Source of the DNA: Salegentibacter salinarum
GTDB taxonomy: Bacteria; Bacteroidota; Bacteroidia; Flavobacteriales; Flavobacteriaceae
Assembly: GCF_900168115.1 (NCBI RefSeq)
Contig: NZ_FUZC01000008.1
Location: 1-64,000, forward strand
DNA: 64,000 nucleotides
Direction: 5' to 3'
The notes below the pieces were generated by a model. The model had not been told where the DNA came from. It was given only the letters and a program-made list of their open reading frames with translations, and made no database searches. Below, piece by piece: positions 36,335-46,147 of this stretch (position 1 is its first letter; each line of letters starts with the position of its first letter). A program made the position numbers and the translations under genes.

Positions 36335-37290
36335 TTAAAACCGATGCTTTCTTTTAAGAACACTTAACCCGAATAATCTTATCAATCCTATTGGTATAAC
36401 GATGTGAAGGCGTTCTTGCTTCATTTTCCAGGTTTGGCCAGGATCCATTCCCGTAAATTTTATTTTTCCGTTTTCGATTCTGTTTAGGCGATCTATTGTT
36501 TTCATAAATTTATGATGCCTGGTATTCTTCTCAGAAAACAGGGAAAGCTGCCATTCAGAGGCGGAGGTAATTCCTATAATAATTTTGTATTGGCAGCCGG
36601 GTTTAAAAATCTGTTTCGAACCGTATAATGCAGCCTTGGTTAACACTATAGTAAATTTGTTGGTGATGAAAGTTTCACCATTATATTTGCTCGATACTGT
36701 TTAAAATCGGTCTTAAACGGATTGGTTAATAGAAATGCAAAAAACAGGCTGCAGTTTGAATTCTACTTACGAAGTTTGGTCGCGGCTTTTGCTGCATAAG
36801 TAGCTATCCTTTCCCTAAGATCATATAACTCACTATACATTTTCTCGAAGCTTCGTGTAACCGCTATATTCTTTTTATTCTTCACCTCCTCGAAACCCAG
36901 TGCACTCTCACCAGACAGGGCCCGCTTTAGTCTTAAGCCTACCACGCTCATTTTTTCAGGGTATAGTCATTGGACAACTGAAAAAGTCTCATGCGTTCTT
37001 TACGTTAATATCAGGTAATCGTTTTGCGTGTTGGCGGCCAACTCCCCTTACATCCCCAATTTAGTCCACCGTAGTTATTTTTTTTCTTCCGCATCAATAG
37101 CGTACACACTACCGGTCCGATCAGCAAAGTTTTTTACGACCTTATTGGCTATTTTAACCAGAGCCTTGGTGGGGGGTGTGGTAGGTATCTGAATGCAAAT
37201 TATAATTTCTGTACTGGATGTTTTCTTCAGATTTACCACAACTTCTTAGAATTTTCATTTGACAAAGCAGATATCTTCGATGGAACAGAT
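36335..37290 (-). pseudogene. umuC: Decayed umuC (Y-family DNA polymerase)
   Basis: Several frames on the minus strand together spell a broken UmuC. From the 5' side: SIED near 37290 (the YSIDE region), a broken VVVNLKKTS, PTKALVKIANKV and TGSVYAIDAEEKK near 37080-37180 ended by TAA, then GVGRQHAKRLP-like sequence, then 36951-36763 with MSVVGLRLKRAL and KKNIAVTRSFEKM, a TAG after KLRK, TNPFKTDFKQYRANIMVKL, a frameshift near 36650, and 36646-36335 with ALYGSKQIFKPGCQY, ASEWQLSLFSE and MDPGQTWKMKQERL. At least two stops and two frameshifts break it. The N-terminal part and umuD are not seen. An intact copy would do translesion synthesis. Confidence 0.85.
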
Positions 37291-38000
37291 GATTTTCTAG
37301 TTAGGAAATAGAAATATTCCGTTTAAAATGAAAAGTAAAAGCATAGATTTTAAACAAATTATTATGCTAACAATATCCATTTAAGGTTTAAACACCTATT
37401 TAAGTGTAAAATTAACATTTCAAAGCTTGAAATCTTTTATCAAAATTCCTGATTCACGGGAGTTGTAGGTTTTATAGGCTTTATGGTCGATAATTCAGTT
37501 GGAAATATGTCCTATTTTAACCCAATTCACATTGATTTTACCATTCTTTTACCTCCATGTAACATAACGTAAAGTAATTGTAACACCACAATTATTGATA
37601 AGCTGAATTAACAGATATATTTGATTCAGATTTTTTAAGGAATAATTCACATTTAAGACTTTTTGAAATTATCAAAACCTTAAAACAAGCTGATTTTTAA
37701 TTCCAGGTTAACAATACAAAACAATACTTCTTAAAACTATCTTAAATATTAAAAAGCAGTATTTGTTCATTTTAAAAAAATAATAACCCTTTAAACGAAT
37801 TTATAATAAGAATGACAAATTATTATCTAGCGGAAACGATGCTTCAAAGTAACCATTTTCGAAATGAGGTTTTATTCTACAGGAATGGGCCCGGGAGTAT
37901 CACTTTTTTATTCCTAAATACTAAAACGTTATCGAATATGAATAGCAAGCCAGTTAGAATGATTTTAGATCATTTTAATAGAGTTTAAAACATTTTTAAT
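37291..38000. other. AT-rich non-coding stretch upstream of the xylan locus
   Basis: About 700 bases without a convincing gene. It probably contains the promoter and operators of the xylan locus, but I found no exact TAnnTTTG box near the first SusC gene. A 58-codon frame at 37812-37988 (MTNYYLAETMLQSNHF ... MILDHFNRV) ends 12 bases before the SusC ATG. It could be a leader peptide but has no support beyond being open. Confidence 0.5.
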
Positions 38001-41000
38001 ATGAAAATAAATTTACTAAATCTTCCTTACCTAACTAGATCAATGGTTTTTGGGCTATTGATTCAACTTCTGTTTTTTTCTTCGGTTTATGCTAATGATA
38101 ATAAACCAAAAAATGGAAGTGAACAACAAACAATTAGGGGTACGGTTAGTTCATCTGAAGATAACCTTGGAATACCGGGGGTGAATATCCTCGTTAAGGA
38201 AGTTCCTAATCGTGGTGCGGTTACCGATATGGAGGGGAATTATACCATAGAGGCTCCAGCTGATGCTACTTTGGTTTTCAGCTTTATAGGTTATAAAACC
38301 ATTGAAAGAAAAGTTAATGATCAATCGGAAATTAATGTGATCATGGATCCCGACCAGGATGCATTAGAAGAAGTTGTAATTGTTGGTTACGGAGAACAAA
38401 AAAGAGAGACTGTTGTGGCCTCCATCGCAGAAGTTAGCGGTGATGTTCTGGAAAGAGCAGGTGGGGTAACAAATATTGGTGCAGCCTTAACAGGAAATGT
38501 ACCCGGGGTTATTACCAGTGCCAGTACGGGTATGCCTGGAGAAGAGGATCCCAGGATTCTAATTCGTGGGCAAAGTACCTGGAACGACTCTTCCCCGCTT
38601 ATTTTGGTAGACGGAGTAGAGCGACCAATGTCTAGTGTAGCAATTAGCTCGGTAGAATCCATTTCAGTTTTAAAAGATGCTTCTGCAACCGCGGTTTACG
38701 GTGTTAGGGGTGCTAACGGGGTTATTCTTGTAACTACCAAAAGAGGTGAAAAAGGTGAAGCCGTAATAAGGGCAAGAGTAAACACTACAATGAAAAGGCC
38801 ATCTAAATTGCCTGGTAAATACGATGCTTATGATGCTTTAAGAGTTCGTAATGATGCAATTGAAAATGAACTTGGTTTAAACCCAAGCGCGTGGAATGAT
38901 TATATGCCATTAGATATTATTGACAAATATAGAAATCCGGCAAACCAGGCAGAAAGAGAGCGATATCCAAATGTAGATTGGGCAAACACGCTTTTTCGAG
39001 ATTACACGATGTCATATAACGCAAACGTAAATGTAAGTGGGGGTACCGATTTTGTAAAGTATTTCACTACAGCAGATTTCCTTAGGGAGGGAGATTTAAT
39101 GAAGCAATATGATAATAACAGGGGCTATGAGCCCGGTTATGGATTTAACAGGTTAAACGTAAGAGGTAATCTTGATTTTCAAATTACTCCTTCAACTTTA
39201 TTCCAGGTGAACCTGGCCGGCTCGCACGGTGTGAAGAAAAGTCCGTGGGGAGCTACAGGAGATGAATATAGCATGTGGGTGGCAGCTTATAGTACTGCAC
39301 CAGATGTATTTCTTCCTAGATATTCAGATGGAGCCTGGGGATATTATGCGCCAAATGAAGGTGCAGCTACCAATTCGGTGAGAGTTCTGGGAATAAGCGG
39401 AATTCAGTATATGACTACTACTCGCTTAACTACAAATTTCACCTTAGATCAGGATCTTGATATGATTTTGGATGGTCTTAATTTTAACGGTACCATCGCA
39501 TTAGATAACACTTTTGTTGAAGCTGACCGTGGAATTAACGACTTATACAATGATACACAGGAAAAATGGATAGACCCTGAAACAGGCACTGAGCTTTACC
39601 AGCAGGCGTACGATCCTAATAGCCGTTTTGATTTTCAGGAAGGTGTAAAATGGTCTACAAGCCCAGGAGCTGTTCAGAATTGGTCATCTCATAGAAAACT
39701 ATTCTACCAGTTACAACTTCGCTATGCCAAGAATTTTGACGGCCGTCACGATGTTTCTGTAATGGGACTTATGAATAGAAATGAAAATGCAACCGGAAGT
39801 CAGATACCACGATATAGGGAAGATTGGGTTTTTAGAACTACTTATACCTTAGATAATAAGTACACTTTTGAATATAATGGTGCTTATAACGGTTCTGAAA
39901 AATTTAGTCCTGAAAACCGATTTGCTTTCTTTTCCTCAGGAGGTATAGGATGGATTTTATCACGGGAAAATTTCCTTGATTCTGCTTCATTCTTAGATAT
40001 GCTTAAACTAAGAGCTAATTACGGTGAGATTGGAGACGATAATGTAGCCGGAAGATTTCTCTATATGACGCAGTGGGGCTATGAGGGCCAGTCAAGAATG
40101 GGGGTTACCGGAGAGGCGGCCGAGCAAAGTCCGTATACCTGGTATTCAGAAGAATCTGTAGGAAATCCGGATGTTTCCTGGGAGAAGGTTAAGAAGACGA
40201 ATATAGGAGTCGATTTTGGATTCTTTGACGGTTTTATTGAAGGTAGCTTCGACTATTTTATAGATGAAAGAACCGATATTTTAATTAATGGAGGGGATAG
40301 AGCGATACCTTCTTATTTTGGTACCGAAGCGCCCGTGGCTAACCTGGGCCACGTGAGAAATGAAGGTTATGAATTTGATATTGATTTAAGCTACAGGTTT
40401 GAAAATGGCTTGAGATTATGGTCAAATTTCAATATGACTCATTCAAAAAATGAAGTTATAGATGCCGATGATCCATCCTTGTTACCAGCCTATCAACAAA
40501 ACGCAGGTTTACAAATTGGGCAGGCATATTCACACGTTACTCCTGGTTATTATAATACCTGGGACGATCTTTACGCGAGTACCATTCACAATGCTAACGA
40601 TAACCAGAAACTACCGGGTAACTATCATATTATAGATTTTAATGGAGATGGAGTAATAGATGCTTACGATAATATTCCATTTGGCTTTACCGGAAATCCT
40701 CAAAATACCTATAACGCTACTTTTGGATTTGACTGGAAAGGCTTTAGTAGCTACGTACAGTTTTACGGAGTAAACAACGTAACACGCCAGGTGGTTTTGG
40801 GAAGTTTAGCGAGCCAGAATCACGTGGTTTATGAAGAAGGAAGTTACTGGTCTAAAGATAACTTTAATGCAGATTCACCGGTGCCAAGATGGCTTACTAC
40901 GCCAAGTGAATATAATGCTGCCAACAGGTATATGTTTGATGGTTCTTACTTAAGACTAAAAAATGCCGAAATAGCTTATACTTTCGATGCCGGCTCTAGT

Positions 41001-41177
41001 CTAGTAGATAGATTGGGAGTAAAAAACCTAAGGGTTTTCTTAAATGGAAACAACCTCTTCTTATGGTCTGATATGCCAGATGACAGGGAATCGAATTTTG
41101 CCGGAACGGGGTGGGCATCCCAGGGAGCTTATCCAACCGTAAGTAGATACAACTTAGGGTTAAATATTACTTTTTAA
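38001..41177 (+). CDS. xusA: SusC-like TonB-dependent oligosaccharide transporter (XusA position)
   Basis: Outer membrane channel that imports oligosaccharides with energy from TonB. The 1058-residue protein has a signal peptide (about 1-31), a CarboxypepD_reg-like domain (IRGTVSSSEDNLGIPGVNI, 45-63, to about 115), the TonB-box region EEVVIVGYGEQKRE at 123-136, a plug domain with LVDGVERPMSS and ATAVYGVRGANGVILVTTKRG, and a 22-strand barrel ending YNLGLNITF. It is followed after 11 bases by its SusD partner. No N-terminal STN domain is present, so it does not look like an anti-sigma-linked regulator. The xusA name rests on gene order shared with the Bacteroidetes xylan core locus. Confidence 0.93.
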   Translation: MKINLLNLPYLTRSMVFGLLIQLLFFSSVYANDNKPKNGSEQQTIRGTVSSSEDNLGIPGVNILVKEVPNRGAVTDMEGNYTIEAPADATLVFSFIGYKTIERKVNDQSEINVIMDPDQDALEEVVIVGYGEQKRETVVASIAEVSGDVLERAGGVTNIGAALTGNVPGVITSASTGMPGEEDPRILIRGQSTWNDSSPLILVDGVERPMSSVAISSVESISVLKDASATAVYGVRGANGVILVTTKRGEKGEAVIRARVNTTMKRPSKLPGKYDAYDALRVRNDAIENELGLNPSAWNDYMPLDIIDKYRNPANQAERERYPNVDWANTLFRDYTMSYNANVNVSGGTDFVKYFTTADFLREGDLMKQYDNNRGYEPGYGFNRLNVRGNLDFQITPSTLFQVNLAGSHGVKKSPWGATGDEYSMWVAAYSTAPDVFLPRYSDGAWGYYAPNEGAATNSVRVLGISGIQYMTTTRLTTNFTLDQDLDMILDGLNFNGTIALDNTFVEADRGINDLYNDTQEKWIDPETGTELYQQAYDPNSRFDFQEGVKWSTSPGAVQNWSSHRKLFYQLQLRYAKNFDGRHDVSVMGLMNRNENATGSQIPRYREDWVFRTTYTLDNKYTFEYNGAYNGSEKFSPENRFAFFSSGGIGWILSRENFLDSASFLDMLKLRANYGEIGDDNVAGRFLYMTQWGYEGQSRMGVTGEAAEQSPYTWYSEESVGNPDVSWEKVKKTNIGVDFGFFDGFIEGSFDYFIDERTDILINGGDRAIPSYFGTEAPVANLGHVRNEGYEFDIDLSYRFENGLRLWSNFNMTHSKNEVIDADDPSLLPAYQQNAGLQIGQAYSHVTPGYYNTWDDLYASTIHNANDNQKLPGNYHIIDFNGDGVIDAYDNIPFGFTGNPQNTYNATFGFDWKGFSSYVQFYGVNNVTRQVVLGSLASQNHVVYEEGSYWSKDNFNADSPVPRWLTTPSEYNAANRYMFDGSYLRLKNAEIAYTFDAGSSLVDRLGVKNLRVFLNGNNLFLWSDMPDDRESNFAGTGWASQGAYPTVSRYNLGLNITF

Positions 41178-41188
41178 AATAGTTTGTT

Positions 41189-43078
41189 ATGAAAAATTAT
41201 ATAAAAAACATTATAAAGTTTAGTCTGGCAATCGTTGCTTTAGTTTTCATATCATCTTGTGAAGACTACTTAGACAGGGAAGATGAATCTATAGTTTCTG
41301 AAGATGAAGCTTTTAAAAATTTCACCAACTTTCAAGGATTTACTGAAGAATTATATCATTGTATCCCAGATTTTACCAATGCATACTGGACCAATTCCTG
41401 GAATTGGGGAGATGATGAAATTGAATCTACAGCCAGGGATTTTCACTTTATAAATAAAATTGAAAATGGAAACTTCTGGGGTTGGCAGGCAGAATTTGAT
41501 GGCTGGCAAGCCGGCTGGATGGATAGAAATAATACCAGTACAGATGATGACAGGATGACCAAATCTCTTTGGCAATTAGGTTGGTATGGAATTAGAAAAG
41601 CCAATTTAGGCCTTGCTAATATGGACAGGCTCACCGATGCCACCCAAGAAGAAAAGGACTTAATAAGAGGACAATTATTATTCTTTAGAGGATGGTTTCA
41701 CTTTCAATTTATTCAATATTTTGGAGGCTTACCTTATATTAATGAAGTTTTACCAAGTGATGAACAACTTCAATTACCACGTTTAAGTTATCACGAAGCT
41801 GCAGATCTGGCCGCACAGGATTTTCGTGCCGCTGCCGATTTATTACCTACAGATTGGGACGAAACTGATGCCGGAAGCGCAACATTGGGAAAAAACCAAT
41901 TGCGTATCAATAAAATAATGGCGCTTGGTTATTTAGGTAAGAATTATTTATGGGCGGCTAGCCCCTTAATGAATCAGGAGTCTACTGGGAATGCTGTATA
42001 CAATACTTCTTATGCCCAAAAAGCTGCGGAAGCTTTTGCAGAATTACTTAATCTTACCGAATCTGGCGAAGCAGATTATTCCTTAGTACCATTTTCAGAT
42101 TATCATTTAAACTTTTATACAACAGGTCAAAACTGGCAGATTCCGGGTAGTACCGAGGCAATTTTTAGAGGCCCCTATTTTGGAGCGCATGGGTCTACCT
42201 ATGGTACAGCAAAACAATATCAACCTTCGCCAATTTTAACCGATGGGGATGTAAAATTCCTTCCTACGGCTAATTATGTAGATTTCTACGGGATGGCCAA
42301 CGGATTGCCAATCGATGATATTACACAGCCTGATCCAGAATCTGGATACGATCCAGAATATCCGTGGAAAGACCGTGATCCCAGATTTTATAATGATATC
42401 GTTTATGACGGAGTTCGCACCGTGCAGGGTTCTATGCCAGCTGATGAAGAGTTTAACCGTTACGCCAATCTATTTACCGGCGGAAGTTATAGAAATATAA
42501 GAACTGGTAGTAGAACAGGATATATGCTTTACAAGTTTATCCCAATGACTGCGAATAAATATGATGAAGGTTATGGGTATGGGAACAACCTAAATATCCA
42601 TTTACCGTGGATGCGACTTTCAGATGTATATCTAATGTATGCTGAAGCTGCTGCCCAGGCTTATGGGTCGGCTACAGGCCAGGTTTCCGGCTATAGTAAA
42701 ACAGCGGTAGACGCTATTAATTTTGTAAGGGACAGAGCCGGTGTTGGTCACGTTGCAGATGAATTTTTAGGATCCCTGGACACTTTTATGAGTGAAGTGC
42801 GGAGGGAGCGTGCAGTAGAGTTGGCTTTTGAAAGGCACAGGTTTAATGATCTAAGACGTTGGTTGTTGTTAACCGAGAGCCCATATACTTTAAAGAAATC
42901 TGTAGAATTTGATAGGGCGGGAGAACTTAATACCGATGATCCATCACAAAACCGGGTTCTAAATTTAAGGGAAGAAGTTATTCTGGAAAGAAACTTTAGT
43001 AGTAAACATTACTGGCTCCCTTTAAAAAATGTGGACGTTAATATGTATTTGGAATTTAGTCAGAATCCTGGCTGGTAA
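41189..43078 (+). CDS. xusB: SusD-like glycan-binding lipoprotein (XusB position)
   Basis: Surface lipoprotein that caps the SusC channel and binds xylan fragments. It has 629 residues, with a lipobox at FISSCEDYLDRE. It shows the SusD pattern: tetratricopeptide-like helices (GQLLFFRGWFHFQFIQYFGGLPYI around 163-186 in parts), LPWMRLSDVYLMYAEAA, and RRERAVELAFERHRFNDLRRW near the C terminus, ending SQNPGW. Together with the gene 11 bases upstream it forms the first SusCD pair. Confidence 0.93.
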   Translation: MKNYIKNIIKFSLAIVALVFISSCEDYLDREDESIVSEDEAFKNFTNFQGFTEELYHCIPDFTNAYWTNSWNWGDDEIESTARDFHFINKIENGNFWGWQAEFDGWQAGWMDRNNTSTDDDRMTKSLWQLGWYGIRKANLGLANMDRLTDATQEEKDLIRGQLLFFRGWFHFQFIQYFGGLPYINEVLPSDEQLQLPRLSYHEAADLAAQDFRAAADLLPTDWDETDAGSATLGKNQLRINKIMALGYLGKNYLWAASPLMNQESTGNAVYNTSYAQKAAEAFAELLNLTESGEADYSLVPFSDYHLNFYTTGQNWQIPGSTEAIFRGPYFGAHGSTYGTAKQYQPSPILTDGDVKFLPTANYVDFYGMANGLPIDDITQPDPESGYDPEYPWKDRDPRFYNDIVYDGVRTVQGSMPADEEFNRYANLFTGGSYRNIRTGSRTGYMLYKFIPMTANKYDEGYGYGNNLNIHLPWMRLSDVYLMYAEAAAQAYGSATGQVSGYSKTAVDAINFVRDRAGVGHVADEFLGSLDTFMSEVRRERAVELAFERHRFNDLRRWLLLTESPYTLKKSVEFDRAGELNTDDPSQNRVLNLREEVILERNFSSKHYWLPLKNVDVNMYLEFSQNPGW

Positions 43079-43109
43079 CCACATTGTGTTCAATTTAAAC
43101 ATATAGAGA

Positions 43110-46100
43110 ATGAATATTATAAAATTTAAAGTAGTTTTTTGTGCACTAATTGCCTTGATGCCTTTTATAGGGGTCGCACAAACATCTGAAGATATTGATG
43201 TTGAAGCCATCGTTAGAGGTAAAGAAGGAAAGCCGTTAGTGGGTGCTACCGTAACGACAGAGGCTGGTAACACCGTGGTTACAGATTCTATTGGGAGTTT
43301 TTCGCTCTCAACAGGCTTGTATTCCAGTTTAGCTGTAGAAGCTTTGGAATATAAACCTACATCCGTAATTGTTACCCCATTTTTAGATAATATAAGCCTG
43401 GAGCCTGCAGAAGGTTATGAAGATGTAAATGTTGCATTTCGTAAAGTGGAAAAGAGAAATCTAATAAGTGGAGTTTCTTTTGTGGACCTGGATGAATTAA
43501 TGGAGAAGAATTATAATACAGGTACGCTGGAGAATATGGAAGGATTTGCCAACGGTTTCCACGGAAACATTTGGGGAATGGACGAGTATTTAGTGCTTAT
43601 TGATGGAGTGCCAAGAGAGGCAGGAAGTATAATGCCTACAGAAATTGACCAAATTAGTTTCTTGAAAGGAGTTTCAGCAGTGGCGCTCTATGGAAGCCGT
43701 GCCGCTAAAGGTGTTGTTCAAATTACTACTAAAAGAGGAAAAATACAGAAGCAGGAAATAGATGTAAGGGTAAATGCAGGAATGATTGTTCCAAAAAGCT
43801 ATCCAAAATATCTTGGTTCTGCAGAATATATGACCCTTTATAATGAAGCAAGGGCAAACGATGGTTTAAGTCAGCGTTTTGATGATGAAACTATCTATCA
43901 TCATGCTGCCGGTGATAATCCATACAGGTACCCTGATGTAAACTATTATTCATCCGATTATTTGCAGGAAACTTACAACAGGTACGATGCTACTGCGCAA
44001 ATTTCCGGTGGAAATGAAACCGCTCAATATTACACCAACCTGGGATTTTATTCAGCAGGCTCACTACTAAATTTCGGTGAAGCTGAAAATAACAGAACTC
44101 AGAGATTTAATATTCGCGGTAACGTAGATATTGATATAACCGAAACTTTATATGCTACGGTAAATGCATCAGCTGTTTATTATAACGGTTGGGGTGTGAA
44201 TACAGATTACTGGTCAGGTGCTGCCAATTTGAGACCAAACCGATTTTCGCCGTTAATTCCAACAAGTATGATAGAGGAAAGCGACGAGAATTCTCTGCAA
44301 TTTGTAAACAATAGTAGTAACCTTATAGATGGACAATATCTTTTAGGTGGTACCCAGCTTGACCAAACCAATCCTTTTGCAGCAATTTACGCTGGTGGAA
44401 ATAATAATTTTACCAGTAGACAATTTCAGTTTAATACAGGTATTGGAGCAGATTTAGGAAATCTTGTAGAAGGATTATCTTTTCATTCAAACTTTGGAGT
44501 AGATTATTCTACTTCTTACAACCAATCTTATAATAATGAGTATGCAGTATATGAGCCTAGTTGGACAAATTATGATGGGGAAGATTTAATTGCAGGTTTA
44601 ACTCAGTACGGGCAGGATGCAAGGTCTGGGGTGCAAAATATTAGCGATAGCTGGTATAGACAAACAATTTCCTTTTCAGGACAATTTAATTATGACACCA
44701 AAATAGAGGAAGATCATAACGTTTCAGCGATGCTTATCGCCAATGGATTTCAGCAATCTATTTCAGAAGAATATCACCGAACCAGTAATGCCAATTTAGG
44801 CTTATACCTGGGTTATGATTATTTAGATAAATATTTTGTGAATTTTAGTGGAGCGATGGTACATTCAGCAAAATTACCGGAAGGAAACCGCCAGGCTTTT
44901 TCTCCAACCTTCACATTAGGATGGCGTTTAAGCGAAGAGAATTTTCTTCAGAATTCAACGGTTTTTGATGAGTTAAAACTTACAGCTTCCGCAGGTATTT
45001 TACATACCGATATAGATATTCAGGAGTATTATCTTTATGAAAGTATATATACTCAAACCGATGGCGCCTGGTTTAATTGGAGAGATGGGGCTTTAAGTCG
45101 CTCTACAGATTCAAGGAGAGGTCAGAACGATGATTTAACCTTTTCTAAAAGAGAAGAAATAAATTTAGGAGTAGAAGCTTCATTATTTGATAATCTTTTC
45201 CAGGTTCAGGGATCTGTTTTTGCTAATAGAATCACAGGCGGTGTAGTACAGGCTTCTGTATTATATCCTAATTATTTCGAAACCGAATGGCCAAATTCTT
45301 CTTTTATTCCTTATGTGAACTATAATGAAGATCAACGTGTTGGTTTTGATTTTAGAGCAGATTGGAATCAGCAATTTGGAGAATTGAAAACTACACTTGG
45401 AGTAGTTGGTACTTATTATGATACCAAAGCAACGAAGCGGGCTGAAATGTATGAAGATCAATATCAAACCAGGGAAGGAAATCCTATAGATGCTATTTGG
45501 GGACTTGAAAGCGACGGACTTTTTGCAAGTGCTGAAGAAATTGAGAATGCGCCTTCACAAAGTTTTGGACAGGTGGCCCCGGGAGATATTAAATATATAG
45601 ACCAGAATGGTGATGGTGTAATAGATAACCAGGATGAGGTTTACCTTGGTAAAGCTGGCTGGTCTGGCTCCCCACTAACTTTAGGAGTGAATTTCACAGC
45701 TGAATGGAGAGATTTCACCTTTTTCGCTCTTGGAGTTGGAAGATTTGGAGCCCACGCAATGAAAAACAGTTCTTATTTCTGGATGGATGGGGAAGATAAA
45801 TATTCAATTATAGCTCGTGATCGTTGGACGCCTGAAACTAGTGAAACTGCAACCTATCCTAGATTAACTACAACCAATAGTAATAATAACTTTAGATCTT
45901 CAGATTTCTGGCTTTACAGTACAGATCGGTTTGACCTGGCAAAAGTTCAAATATCTTATAATTTTCCTAAAGAATTATTTGCTCAATCGTTTGTACAGGA
46001 ATTAGGGGTGTATGTAAATGGGGCAAATTTATTAACCGTATCCCCAGAACGTGAGATTTTAGAGTTAAGTGTAGGAAGTACGCCCCAGAATAGATTTTAT

Positions 46101-46127
46101 AACCTGGGCGTAAAAGCAATATTTTAA
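43110..46127 (+). CDS. xusC: Second SusC-like TonB-dependent transporter (XusC position)
   Basis: A 1005-residue outer membrane transporter with a signal peptide ending GVAQ and a shortened carboxypeptidase-like domain (GKEGKPLVGATVTTEAGN, 37-54). Where most SusC proteins have VVVVGYG before the plug, this one reads EGYEDVNVAFRKVEKRNLIS (101-120), so the TonB box is atypical. The plug keeps LVLIDGVPREAG and VALYGSRAAKGVVQITTKRG, and the barrel ends RFYNLGVKAIF. It lies 31 bases after the first SusD and 20 before its own. The same tandem layout is known in xylan loci of gut Bacteroidetes, which supports the xusC name. Confidence 0.92.
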   Translation: MNIIKFKVVFCALIALMPFIGVAQTSEDIDVEAIVRGKEGKPLVGATVTTEAGNTVVTDSIGSFSLSTGLYSSLAVEALEYKPTSVIVTPFLDNISLEPAEGYEDVNVAFRKVEKRNLISGVSFVDLDELMEKNYNTGTLENMEGFANGFHGNIWGMDEYLVLIDGVPREAGSIMPTEIDQISFLKGVSAVALYGSRAAKGVVQITTKRGKIQKQEIDVRVNAGMIVPKSYPKYLGSAEYMTLYNEARANDGLSQRFDDETIYHHAAGDNPYRYPDVNYYSSDYLQETYNRYDATAQISGGNETAQYYTNLGFYSAGSLLNFGEAENNRTQRFNIRGNVDIDITETLYATVNASAVYYNGWGVNTDYWSGAANLRPNRFSPLIPTSMIEESDENSLQFVNNSSNLIDGQYLLGGTQLDQTNPFAAIYAGGNNNFTSRQFQFNTGIGADLGNLVEGLSFHSNFGVDYSTSYNQSYNNEYAVYEPSWTNYDGEDLIAGLTQYGQDARSGVQNISDSWYRQTISFSGQFNYDTKIEEDHNVSAMLIANGFQQSISEEYHRTSNANLGLYLGYDYLDKYFVNFSGAMVHSAKLPEGNRQAFSPTFTLGWRLSEENFLQNSTVFDELKLTASAGILHTDIDIQEYYLYESIYTQTDGAWFNWRDGALSRSTDSRRGQNDDLTFSKREEINLGVEASLFDNLFQVQGSVFANRITGGVVQASVLYPNYFETEWPNSSFIPYVNYNEDQRVGFDFRADWNQQFGELKTTLGVVGTYYDTKATKRAEMYEDQYQTREGNPIDAIWGLESDGLFASAEEIENAPSQSFGQVAPGDIKYIDQNGDGVIDNQDEVYLGKAGWSGSPLTLGVNFTAEWRDFTFFALGVGRFGAHAMKNSSYFWMDGEDKYSIIARDRWTPETSETATYPRLTTTNSNNNFRSSDFWLYSTDRFDLAKVQISYNFPKELFAQSFVQELGVYVNGANLLTVSPEREILELSVGSTPQNRFYNLGVKAIF

Positions 46128-46147
46128 AAATTTAAATATAAAAGGAA

